Below are positions 21,253-31,778 of a DNA stretch of 64,000 nucleotides, in pieces. The stretch is from Acanthaster planci. Taxonomy: Eukaryota > Echinodermata > Asteroidea > Valvatida > Acanthasteridae. A model generated the notes under the pieces. That model searched no databases, was not told the DNA's origin, and worked only from the letters and a program-made list of their open reading frames with translations. Numbering within the stretch: the first letter of the stretch is position 1; every line of letters starts with the position of its first letter. The position numbers and the translations under genes are program-made. The DNA lies in contig NW_019091377.1 in assembly GCF_001949145.1 (NCBI RefSeq), positions 1,498,168 through 1,562,167 of the forward strand. Reading direction: 5' to 3'.

Positions 21253-21399
21253 GTAGAGAAAGCAACGGATGGGCAAACAATTAATAGTGTCATTGACAGT
21301 AGTTGGTACAAACTACACACACAAAATAATTTCTATAATCTGAGCGGGGCACACCTGTCTGATGTAGTCCAAACCAGACTGATGTTCATGTAGACGATG

Positions 21400-22480
21400 C
21401 TATTCCAAGATAAATTTCAGGATTTCTGACACTTCGAGATAATTTTGATGCAATTATGACAATTTAAAGACTTTCAACAAAAATTTAATAAACTACGAGG
21501 GGTTAGCCTTACAATTTAATTGAAATCTTGTCCAAAAAAAATGAATTTTTTTCTGAAAGATCTCAGAAATGTATTTCGAGATGAAGGTCAATTTTTTTGC
21601 CAGTTCTAGGTAACCTTTAGGCAATTTAGACCATTTTAAAACTGTCACCCTAAATTAAAAACTACAAGGATTTAGCCTTGCATTTAGATTAAAATTTTGT
21701 AAAAACTGGAATTTTTCTAAAAGAGCTCAGAAAGGTATTTTGAGATGAATTTCATGTTTTCTGACACTTCTAGATAATTTTGATGCGGTTATGACCATTT
21801 TGAACTCATCATCAAACCTTGAAAACCTTCAAGGGGTTTTATTTAGCCTTGCAATGTAATTACAATTTCAACAAAAGTGGCTTTCTTCTAAAGGAGCTAA
21901 AAAATGTATTTCGAGATAAAATTTTCATCAAATGTTTAAAAAAAATGCAAGGGGTTAGTCTTGCTGTGTAATTGAAATTTCATAAACATCTGTTAACGTT
22001 TTCAAATCAAATTAACCCTCACACTGTAATATTGCGTAATTTGACTCCTGAGATTTCATTCAAATTGATGAGACCTACGTGCATCTCAGATGATCGAAAT
22101 GAACTTTATTATTCCAAAATTATTTCCAAGTGATTTGGAGAAAAGGCCGAATTGTGTCCAAAATCCAGTTGCGTTGCAAGATTTTTTTTAAAGATTTTTT
22201 TCCGCCTCTTGATTTTGCCCCCCACAAATGAGATCTGGATGCCTCAATGATGCCTAAATTTATTTCATTTCATTCAAAAATTACTTTTGTGCGTTAAAAA
22301 AAAGTCAACTTTTGGCCATACTATTATTTTGCAAGGCACCCATTGCAGATTTTGTTCAAAATGTCGACTTTGAAATTCTATTGAAAATGAGATCCACATT
22401 CCTCGTAGGTGATCAAAAGTTGTTTTTTTCATTCAGTGGTTTAAAGAAAATTAAAATTTGTATCGAAATATAATTGAAAG
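21400..22480. repeat. Second satellite-like locus, B units then A-type units
   Basis: B-type words ((G/T)TTAGCCTTGC or GTTAGTCTTGC, then TCTGACACTTC, CTCAGAAA.GTATTT.GAGAT) recur near 21500, 21670, 21845 and 21955. From about 22020 the A-type order appears: GA(G)ATTTCATTCAAATT, CATCTCAGATGATCGAAATGA, then GGAGAAAAG. So the orientation order is the reverse of the 10.3-12.6 kb locus. Confidence 0.75.
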
Positions 22481-23664
22481 GGCAAGGGTACTTTCTTGTA
22501 CTTTGGAATGTGTTTTAATTCGAAAATCAAAGTTCACCCCTTCCGATGCATTAAAATTGCATTACCAATCTAGGTTTTACAACTTGTTAAACCTTTACTA
22601 GACTTTGCGGACAATGAAAGAGCTAATTTTTCTTCCTGATAAAAATCCAAAAGTTTATCCCTCGCAATTTTTGTCGGTGCATATTTTATTCCAAATCCAA
22701 TTTTTTTCACACCTTGCAAATCGTTTTGATTTATATTCTCAGTGCCAACCAATTTGACTCTGAAATGCAAAGTTATACTTTTGTGACCAAATTAAATCAT
22801 CATTGAAATCCAATTACCCTTTTGTTTTAATTTAATTCATATTTAATTTTAATCTCCAACTATTCTGATTTTTTCGCCAAACCAACTGTGTATGTCTAAA
22901 ATTTAAAATGCAAAAGTATAATATTTTGGGGGGAGGTAAAACTTGATGACTTGGTTTACTGCACTAACCTTTCTAGCAAACATTCCACTAATAACGAAAG
23001 AAAAAAGATATCCTACTTCTGTTTTACACCAAACTTCAGTGCAATTAAGACTAAAATGTCAAACATTAGTGGTTTGTCAACAACTCCCTTAATTCAGCAA
23101 TTACAAATATATTCTACATAAACACATCCTACATATGCATCAAAACAGGGATTGCATAGCTTACGTTTTTGTGAATTTTGAATATTTATGTACATAAACA
23201 AATCTATAAATGATTGGAACAAGCTTAATTCTTACGCAAGTAATATTAAAGCTATAAAACATATACATCAAACGTAGGGTTAACAAACTGTCAGATTAAT
23301 GACGTATTCCCAACAAAACGTCAACTGAGTCAGATGTGTACTATCACTTTTCATCTTTTTTACTTATAATATTCTCTTTTTTGCCTTTCAGAACAATTTT
23401 TCCAAGATCAAAAAGTCGGGCTCTTTCCACTTATTGCAGTTTTGGTATTATTTTAATACAATAACGATTTCACAACTGCTACTCCAAAAAACAAGCTGAT
23501 GTCTCTCCATAAAGATAAAATTCTTGTGTTTTCAACTGTTTAAATGATCCTCAAAATTTGATACTTAATTGAAAAAGTCTTAAAAAACATAGATGTCATT
23601 TGTAATGCCAAGAAACCAATGTTTAATTCACAAAGTGCTGTACATTCAGGAAAAATTATGCTTG
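22481..23664. other. AT-rich sequence, probably 3' flank of the four-TM gene
   Basis: No coding signal recognised. The portion nearest 23665 is presumably 3' UTR of the gene on the - strand. Confidence 0.4.
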
Positions 23665-23910
23665 TTACATGTGTGTAGACATGACCTTAGAGTCTGACAC
23701 GTTGTCAAATGTGCACCTACGAAAACTGCTCCGAGCATTAGCTGGAAGCTGGCCGATTTGTCGGAGGACTACCTCGTCTACTGTGGAGCTGTCCTGAATG
23801 ATGCCGTCCGGATGAGCATCGGTGCTGGCAGTCACCTGTGCTGTGACATCCAGCGACGTACTGGGCAGTCGACGGGCCCCCACTTTCTCTCTGATTTCGT
23901 CCATGAGTGC
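23665..23910 (-). CDS. Four-TM protein exon 6: tail end and stop
   Basis: Acceptor aatgtatag and stop TAA at 23667-23665. It encodes ALMDEIREKVGARRLPSTSL onward, with an acidic, Thr/Ser-rich end. Confidence 0.82.
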   Translation of the reverse strand, partial: ALMDEIREKVGARRLPSTSLDVTAQVTASTDAHPDGIIQDSSTVDEVVLRQIGQLPANARSSFRRCTFDNVSDSKVMSTHM

Positions 23911-26508
23911 CTATACATTGGTATCGATTGAACACATTTTGCTCAACTTCGTTCAGGTATTAGACTCAATTAAATTTAATTTCTACAGATTCTTCACTAA
24001 CAGAAACTGAGCAACCAAATGATATAAACAATTGGAGGAATATTTTGAAACCAGTTACAGCTACCGACGCCCATTGCTGCTACCCACTTGGGGCACCTAC
24101 CCTGTTGTCCATAGCCTGTTGCTCCCCTGGTCCAGCAACTGTCCTGTCTGTGGCCATTCTCAGTCCCTCTCCCTGGTCCTCGTACACCCACCGGACATGG
24201 TAAAGATCAGCCTCCTCTTCGCCTCGTTTGACTGCCGGGGGACGCTGGCTCTCTGGAGGCGGAGTCAGCTAATAGACCAGCCCAAAAGAAACTTTTTAAT
24301 ATTACACTGTCATGATGATGAAGTATAAATTAGAATGGTACTTTGTTTTACTCTTGCTCAAGTAATTTTTCTCAGATATAAAACGTAGACATGGCACGGG
24401 ATTTAATGAAAAGTTCAGTTCGTCCATGGTGGTGCTCAGTTTTCACTTCTGTGACCCAGGCTCCCATCCCACCACATCAGTCGGTATGAGCTTTCAATCA
24501 CCAAATTTTTCCCGAAGTATTTCTTTGGCTATCTATACCGTCCAAGAAAAAAAACATAAACGAGATGCATACCTTGATACATGTAATTAGGAATTATCAC
24601 AAAACCTGCAAAAAGGTATTTTCTTATAACGGCATGAAGGTTTAAATCTCGTTTGATACCACATTCGACCTCACTTTTTTGGCTTTTCACACAATGGCAC
24701 AAGCATAAACATACTAAGACGTCCCAGGCATGACGAGGGCCATGTACAGTGCCATAAATGTTTGAAATTGTGACAGAGACAGTGACAGTCTACAGAATCC
24801 CCCCCGCAATTTTATTTTACCTTGAAATTGAATTTCCGCTGTGGTTTCTTCCTGCACTTGTCAAAGAAGCTCCTCTTCATCTTCACCTCGTACTGTGGCT
24901 GGCTCTTCCGTTTGGCTTTCAACAGTGGGGCGCTCAGCGTGAAGTAGATGTACACCGTCCCTAAAAATGATGCAACCAGGCCGATAACACTGCCCAGAAG
25001 CCCTAAAAGATAGGCTGAGGGGAGAGAAAAGATGTTACATTGAAAAAGCAAAGTTTTCTAGGAAAAGAAACGGAGAGGCATTGGGGGAAGGACTTAGAAG
25101 GAATGTCCATGACTCACTCAGGAAAATGGTCAGATCGTTGCCTGCATCCGGCAAGTCCTCATCGGTGTCTTGGGACGTCTTCCTTCCTCGCACTACCTCC
25201 CACTCCACAATCTCAATCAGGACGATATTGGCCACACTGACAATGAGCACAGTCAGACTCAGGACCATCATCACATAGCTCTGCATTGGTACAACAAACA
25301 GTTTTTTGTATTCAAGTCCATCACAAGTCCATCACAAGTCATTCAATCTTAAGGTAATTCACGAGCTATTTAAATGAGCTGTGACAAAAGCATTCCTTTG
25401 TCATTTTTCACCCTGTTACTTATGACTGGCCTTGTGATGGGACTTGTGACTGGAATTGTGGATAGACTTGTGATGGACTCGAATACAACATTGGATACAA
25501 AATTGAAATGATTCTCTCCTTTAATAACTTCGCAGTCCTCAGAAGCTGTTCATTGTCCAGAAAGTAAAAATTTTCACAGTTATGCTCCACGGATGTAGAA
25601 CAGCTTAAACTCATTTTTATAATCTTGTAACAACTCCCCCCAAACCAAACTAAAATCGTCCCCACAAGAAGCTGATTTGAACGAGTATATTTGCCCTGAA
25701 AATTTCATTTAACAAAAAAGTATCCCAACTTCAGCTATGCTTTAAAAACAAGATTATTTTTCCTTGCATCTAGCTTCTCAACCCCTTCCCACAAAAAAAG
25801 AACAAGTTCACATTAGTATGGAACTCAGCCTCAACTACAAGTACTTCTAGAAGAATGTTTACCCGACTTCACCTGTGACCAATTTGTCCAAACAGACTGG
25901 TGTTTTGTTACCTTGTGCAGGGATACGTCCTTGTTGCAGATGGACATCAGAAGCAGCAGGGCACCACAAAGAAAAACCTTGTGGACAAAAAATAACAGAA
26001 ATACGCAATTACACCCACCTTAAGAAGTTTGACCCAAACTTTCCTGGATCCTCAAAAAATCCACTATGTGGCAAGAACTGAATTGCAAGGGGCATCACCA
26101 GGTAGGGGGCAAGGTTCCTCCTGGGAGGGGAAAGGTAATGCTTTGGGGGGGGGTCAATTCCAGGGTATTTTCGAGCAAAGTGGTTATTTTCATCCCTTTT
26201 CCTTCTTTTCTCTTTCATGTCTCTCCTTTTCTTCTATTTTAAAGTCTTTTTTGTCTTTTCTTTATTCCATCTTTCCACGTGCTGCTCCTAAACTACTGAG
26301 ACACAGAGGTAAGTATGGAACAGAGTAAGTTCCCGTCTCGACTCACCACAAATCCTGCCCAGATGATGCAGCCTGTGGTGAATAGGTCCGGCATCCGGAG
26401 AAATGCCACCAGCCCCACCGATGCCATCATGGCCCCCGCAATCAGGTTGAGGGCAGCAAACAGGGCCACGCCCAACACCACCAGCCTGTTGCTAAGGCAG
26501 TCACCCAT
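23665..26508 (-). CDS. Four-transmembrane protein, family unidentified, six coding exons, complete
   Basis: Exons 26508-26347, 25977-25912, 25280-25118, 25014-24821, 24268-24101 and 23910-23665 have matching phases and consensus splice sites and join to 332 residues plus stop. Hydrophobic segments: about 9-37 (VVLGVALFAALNLIAGAMMA), 45-68 (with CGALLLLMSI), 79-101 (MMVLSLTVLIVSVANIVLIE) and about 127-156 (YLLGLLGSVIGLVASFLGTV). A short acidic loop (SQDTDEDLPDAGND) lies between helices 3 and 4. A basic stretch (KAKRKSQP, KMKRSFFDKCRKKPQRKF) follows helix 4, and then a roughly 150-residue polar tail, so both ends are probably cytosolic. The layout recalls MS4A, MARVEL or ENTREP/FAM189 proteins, but I see no diagnostic motif and do not assign a family. 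The start ATG at 26508 lies 23 bases after an acceptor. Function unknown. Confidence 0.85.
24101..24268 (-). CDS. Four-TM protein exon 5: polar tail
   Basis: Acceptor ctattag, donor gtaggt. 56 codons, including KRGEEEADLYHVRWVYEDQG. An in-exon cag gives a possible alternative acceptor, but it would break the frame. Confidence 0.8.
24821..25014 (-). CDS. Four-TM protein exon 4: helix 4 and basic juxtamembrane segment
   Basis: Acceptor ctcccctcag, donor gtaaaa. It encodes YLLGLLGSVIGLVASFLGTV onward and a Lys/Arg-rich end, leaving in phase 0. Confidence 0.87.
25118..25280 (-). CDS. Four-TM protein exon 3: helix 3 and acidic loop
   Basis: Acceptor ccaatgcag, donor gtgagt. It encodes SYVMMVLSLTVLIVSVANIV, then an acidic loop, and leaves in phase 1. 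Confidence 0.87.
25306..25488. mobile_element. 183-bp MITE, GAGTCCATCACAAGTC family, copy in the four-TM gene intron
   Basis: The ends TTGTATTCAAGTCCATCACA and its near-exact inverse (GTGATGGACTCGAATACAA) form terminal inverted repeats of about 24 bases. The inside contains CTTAAGGTAATTCAC and GAGCTGTGACAAAAGCATTC, shared with 34961-35166. Confidence 0.8.
25489..25911. other. Intron sequence of the four-TM gene, nothing else seen
   Basis: AT-rich, with no further exon or repeat recognised. Confidence 0.5.
25912..25977 (-). CDS. Four-TM protein exon 2: rest of helix 2
   Basis: Acceptor gtccacaag, donor gtaaca. 22 codons, VFLCGALLLLMSICNKDVSL then HK, phase 0 at both ends. Confidence 0.85.
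26347..26508 (-). CDS. Four-TM protein exon 1: start, helix 1, start of helix 2
   Basis: ATG at 26508-26506 and donor gtgagt at 26346-26341. The exon begins at 26531 after acceptor ttttcag, so 23 bases are 5' UTR. It encodes MGDCLSNRLVVLGVALFAAL onward. Confidence 0.85.
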
Positions 26509-26531
26509 GACTTGGAAACAATTTCCTTACT

Positions 26532-27326
26532 CTGAAAAGTAACTGCAACAAAGGAACTATGGAAAGAATTCTACATCAATCCATCACAATTTCAGAGTGT
26601 AAAAAAACCATATGTACCCTGAGGTTTTAAACCTGTTTCCCAATGTGTTGAACCCCTTTCATTGTCAAAAATCATCCTGAAATATTGAACACACATTAAA
26701 AACTTGGTGTTTATGATACTCAAAACAGCAATGTCCAAAACAGAGTTTGTCCCAGGAAATTCAGCAATCTTCCCGTCTATTATGCAAAGACTCCCTCTAA
26801 TCCACAAGACCCTCTGAAATGGGAAATCTTGAAGGATTTTGGAGAGAAGACCTCAGCAAAAATGTGAGGGGCTTTATAGAGAAAGAAAGTAACAAAATTG
26901 ATGAAGTTGGAAGGATTTGGGCAGAAAGCATCTTGGGTGTCCTAGACACCCTATTATAATGGCTGCATGTGCATCCAACTGCAAAATATAGTAAAAGTTT
27001 CAAATTTTTTAACAAAGTCCACCAAAAATGACTCCTCTAATTCTTCGAACTATGTAAAAGAGAGGCTTTCATTGGTAGTGTGCTGCAAATTTTGGACAAA
27101 TGCACAACTTGTAACAAATTAAAAATTTCAAAAAAAGTGAAGGATTTCTTTAAGTGTAATTGCAATTCCAATAAACTTTCATGTTGCACATCCCACATTA
27201 GGTATCTACCATATTATTTTGAAGTAGGCCTCCTGCCACAAAGTTAATAAGTGGGATATTTATACCTAAACCAGTAACTCAAAAAGGCGGAAAATTACAC
27301 TAACCCTGGGATGAACGTCTTCTCAC
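26532..27326. other. Probable 5' intron of the four-TM gene
   Basis: Bounded by the inferred UTR splice sites. No other feature recognised. Confidence 0.4.
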
Positions 27327-27480
27327 CTATATCTGTGCAGTTATTATCTCCTAATGGGTCCGAAATCTGACTTTGTGCACACGGCTTGGCACAGAACAGC
27401 TCTGAAAACAGACGCCATTTTCTTCCAACCTGCTAAACAGCAACCATCTGCTCATCGCTCCACCCCGTAGGGCTCCAATT
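27327..27480 (-). promoter_or_regulatory. Probable 5' UTR exon and promoter side of the four-TM gene
   Basis: A donor ATATAG|gtgaga at 27326 faces the acceptor at 26532. The exon contains AAAATGGCG, a YY1-like translation-start context, and the stretch is less AT-rich than its surroundings. The transcription start is not determined; 27480 is approximate. Confidence 0.4.
27344..27418 (-). CDS. Upstream ORF, 24 codons
   Basis: ATGGCG at 27418 opens MASVFRAVLCQAVCTKSDFG plus four residues, then TAA. It lies in the probable 5' UTR exon, before the main ATG at 26508. It may regulate translation; I cannot say it is translated. Confidence 0.35.
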   Translation of the reverse strand: MASVFRAVLCQAVCTKSDFGPIRR

Positions 27481-30400
27481 CTCTTTCAGCAGTCGAAATA
27501 TCTGCATAACGAGTGCTCAACTATTTCTCTTCAAAACCACGTGCGAATGTACCGAAGATCCTAGAATTCCCGTCCCAGACTAGATGCCGTGGTTTTAACA
27601 CTCTGACAGTCAATAATTTGCATAACAAAAGAATGTTCCAGCGAGTATTCACAAAATGACAAGACTGTGACGAAACCGCCAAGATTTGTGATGTTGTCGT
27701 CTGGAAAAAAATCGGGCAATACTGGCGTGGAAGCTCCTCAGAATTTGAATACTTTAAGGAATGCAATGCATTTTGAAGTCTTTTCAAACTGTTGGCAGAA
27801 GTGTGAAGAGGATCAATCGAATAATTAATTACTGCTGTTATTTTCTGAGCTATGAGCAATTCACATATCCCTCGTGGCCTGCCTGTACTTGAGCATACCG
27901 TGCACGATAGGGGCCGATGGGTACCCCCCCCCACGTCCAATCCTTATACACATTCTAGACTATTGTTACCTAACACATCCTCCTAGAAGTCTATAAAGAA
28001 TTCCTGAGATTCCGATCAAACAATGACCAACAAAGGCGGGGGGAGGGGTTCTCTCCGCCCCATATCTTACATCATATGGTTCCATATGTGTGGGTGTGTG
28101 CCGGGGGGGGGGTGAGATTCTATCCAACATAATTGAAAGCCACTTAAGTGTACAGGACCCCATAATAAAAAGTCTTTAAAATGCAGGCTACAAATTGGAG
28201 AGACGCAAAAGAAGTTGAACACAACCTCCCTGAAAATGAAGTAAATCTGCCTTTTCTCGTTTAGACCAAAGCCCAACACATTCACATCAAACAGTCTACA
28301 CTATCTTGCAATCTTTCCATTTCTGTTTTTATTGCATTGACATTTTTTGGGTATTATTACACAAAACTGTACAGAAACATAAATACACACTGCCAAGCTC
28401 TGCAGAACTGTCGTCACATCCGTTTCCGGTCTACATATTGTTCACACAACGAACGACCAAAAAAAAACCCAACACTGCGAGTACATAATCTCTCCTGCGA
28501 TATATAATTCTACGCAATGCACTTTTTTACACTTGTTTTCAGCGCTGTTGTAAGGTTTCTACGGTCCGTAACTAAGCCTGTCAGTGCTACATAAACAGTG
28601 ACTATGGGTGGAACATAAATTAAATACATACACAGGGCCTAGGAATATGTACAACTTGGCCATGGGTTTTCAAATATTTGACGTGATACGCCTGAACAGC
28701 AATTCTGTAACTTTTAATATAGTCGTTTTTGGTTCTAAGTGAAATGAGTTGCAAGGAAAAATCAACGACTACATCTTCAGCTTTGGGCTACTCTCACCAC
28801 AGCTCCATTTTCTTCAGTAGAAACGCTCTAGGGTCCAAATTGAGACAAAAGTGATGCCGGAAATGAACCACGGTCGGGGGGACAGCCCCAGTCAGTTCAG
28901 ATAAAAACCAGCTTTTGTGCTGAGACAGGCAAGTTGTTAGAGCTGAGAGTGTGGCAGAAAAAAACCCTCTGATCTTGGACCTTCATTCCTGCTTAAAGTT
29001 ATCTCGAAGAGGATACTGTCCTAACTGCATATGCTTCCTTCGTGAAAACCATTATTCTTGTCCAGGGAATGCTCGCATAAATATTGAGTAATTATATTCT
29101 CCCGGTCATTTCCAACTCATTGTTGGCAGTTCTATAAATAAAACATATACTTTCTGTTGAGAAGTCTGCAGTATGTCAAGAAAACATTAACACACAGTTT
29201 AACCACTGTAGTATACTTAAACACGTATTTGCACAGGCTATATATAAGGATATATATACAAATACATCTGGCGTGACCATCTAACTCAGTAAGGGATCAA
29301 CCCCAACTGCTTAGCATGAGAAATTTACCAAGCTGATATAGGTTACCAACCAAAAGTGCAATGGTGGGAGCATGCCTCCATAAACTGGTTCTCGTGCAAA
29401 TATGGCTAATACACATTTGCTGCGGGAACAATAAGTCTTCTTGGCCAAAATCATTTCTTCTTGATAATTCTCAACTGATCTGTAGTATTTCTTGGGCTCA
29501 ATAATTCTTGAGCTCAGGAACTGATTAACAGAGATTATTTATGACAAAATAAACAAAGAAGCTGTCCACAGACAGCTGATAATTCCCACAAGAGATCTCA
29601 AGAAAGATTCCATGTTGTAACAATCCTTGGGTATGCGTCCCCAATTCTCACTATCTATGTTTGACAAAATGGCTTTGGAACCAAAGGCCCCAAACTTCAG
29701 ACTATCTGGCTAGGAAACCCAAGGCTTAATATTAAAACAAAGTCCAAACTTGATAAACATAAATAGAGGCAGTTGTTAGATATTGAATCTGCGATTCCAA
29801 TATGTACAAAGATTTGGAGCAAACAGGAGCTTCAACTTCACCTGCACATTTTTTTTGCCCACACTGACACCACTGTTAGCTATTCCCTACCGACAGACAT
29901 TTCCACCTGACTTCATAACACCTCTGTATACAAGTATCCACAATGGCCTTTTCTATATAATGCAAAAGGGCAGAAATGTTGCACAAGTTATGCAAGGAAC
30001 CATCGAAAACAATACTGTAAGGCTCTTCCAATTGTTTTCAAAGGATTTTTACAAAAAGGAAAAGAAGGTACAAAGATGCACTAGGCATTATTAGGATTGC
30101 ACTTAATTCTGAGATTTAAGAAATTTTAAGAAACCAAGACAGCGTAAGTTATGAGCTTTGCTCGAATGATCCTTTTCATGCATGTGGCGAATGAGCTGCC
30201 AGAAGATGTTAAGTAAACTTCATCAAGGAAAACCCAAATAAAATGCGAACATTGAGTGTAAAACAAGCTTTTGTATTTTGCCCTTTCTCTTCATCAGGTA
30301 TTTGGCTTGAGGATCAATTTTTAGGGGACAAAATCCCTTTTGTAACTTATTTTTTGGCCACAAAATATCCGAACACAGGACTATCACTGCACTGAATTTG

Positions 30401-31589
30401 CTAACCGGAGATCTTCCACTTTTCAAAAGTACCTATCTTGTCAAAAGGACAGTTCTCGTCCCTGCTTGTGTTTTGCAATGGCATCTGCAAGCAAGAGTCT
30501 AGCGCCCTCTACTGATAATGCGCAAAGCTGATGGGCATGCTTGGGCAGGCCACGCTACCAAAATCTCCACAATATTCCTTCTACACAAGTTTTTTCTTCC
30601 ACAGATAAAACTGCCTCTTCATTATTTGTCGTACTGATACCACTTCATTCAGCATATCTGTCTTACATTTTCTACTAAAAAAACCACAAAGCCAGTAAAC
30701 GTACCTTTGGCTCTTGAAAAAACGTTAACTTCACACACATATGAACCTCCTCGTTAAGAATACACCAGCACAGCCCGTCAACCAAGTCACTATCAAGAAG
30801 GGGGAGGGTCATTCTGGGATACATTCGTAGAATTTCCCCAAATGTGACTTTTAGTTTGGAAGTCCCCAGTCAAACAAAGGTTGAGGATACAATTAAACAA
30901 CCTGTGGCCATAAAGATGGAATTCTGACTTCATTCCATCTTACTTCGTCTCATTTCATCATGTTCAACAAAATCCATGGATTCAAATGACTGTGCTCAGG
31001 ACGTTCAAGCTCTTGTATTTTAATATAGCTCTATACATGTGACCAGTTTCTGGAGTGTTAACCACATTCTCAGCCAAAACAGGTTACCAGTGAGAATACC
31101 ATGCGTTTAATATTGAATGTGACTGGTTCCTGGCCAATCTTTGTTTAGCATCCAAAAATCGCTGAGTGGCATTTTCTACCTAGCGGCTTCATAAAACTTG
31201 GATGGCACGATAAAAAAAGCTATGCGATTTTGCATGCTTAGCACTGTTCAGTGGGGATAAGTGAACACTGTGAGATTCCGACCGGAAACCAGTTTCCACT
31301 AAGATGAACTTGAAGGCACTAAGCCATTTTCGCCACTTAACAGCTAAACGCAATGGCAACTTAGTCCAAACGTCACAGAAGCAGCTACATGGGCAAGAAT
31401 TGTAAACAAATTTATGTGCCAAACAGAAGTCGGAAGGGAGCTGGTCGTAAGCAACATACACCACATGGCATTTTAGCTGGTAACCCATTTTCATTAAGCG
31501 AGAGTTTCCCACACTTAGCAAGTTTTCTGCACACATATCAGCTCAAGTGCAAGCTGGGATCCTGGTCAGAGCTGTCCTTTCCCCTGACG
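27481..31589. other. Intergenic sequence and probable long 3' UTR of the RABGAP1-like gene
   Basis: No coding exon recognised. TTTATT at 28328-28333 (AATAAA on the - strand) is one candidate polyadenylation site and would give a 3' UTR of about 3.2 kb. Short C and G runs occur at 27926 and 28104. Confidence 0.4.
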
Positions 31590-31778
31590 TCATTCCTTCT
31601 TGGCGGCTGTGGTGGCGTCTTTCAGAGAGGAGAAGGTCTTCTGCAGCCAGCTGTTGTTACGGGCGGCGTGGAGCTCTGACAGGGAGGAGCTGAGCTTGTG
31701 CTCCAGGTCCTGCACCTGGCACTGCGACTCCACCAGCTGGAGTTTGGTCTGGGCTAGCTCCAACTCTAGCTCTCGGAT
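31590..31778 (-). CDS. RABGAP1: RABGAP1-like last exon: coiled coil end and stop
   Basis: Acceptor gccccctag and stop TGA at 31592-31590. It encodes [20 protein letters not shown] and ends [20 protein letters not shown] plus KE, like the vertebrate W-F-x-x-T-L-x-S-I-K-T-A-T ending. Confidence 0.96.
   Translation of the reverse strand: MRELELELAQTKLQLVESQCQVQDLEHKLSSSLSELHAARNNSWLQKTFSSLKDATTAAKKE

Noticed and set aside
20500-21393. Long open frames on both strands across the N run (up to 297 codons)
   Set aside because: They exist only because N codons are not read as stops and because the GTTT repeat is open in several frames.
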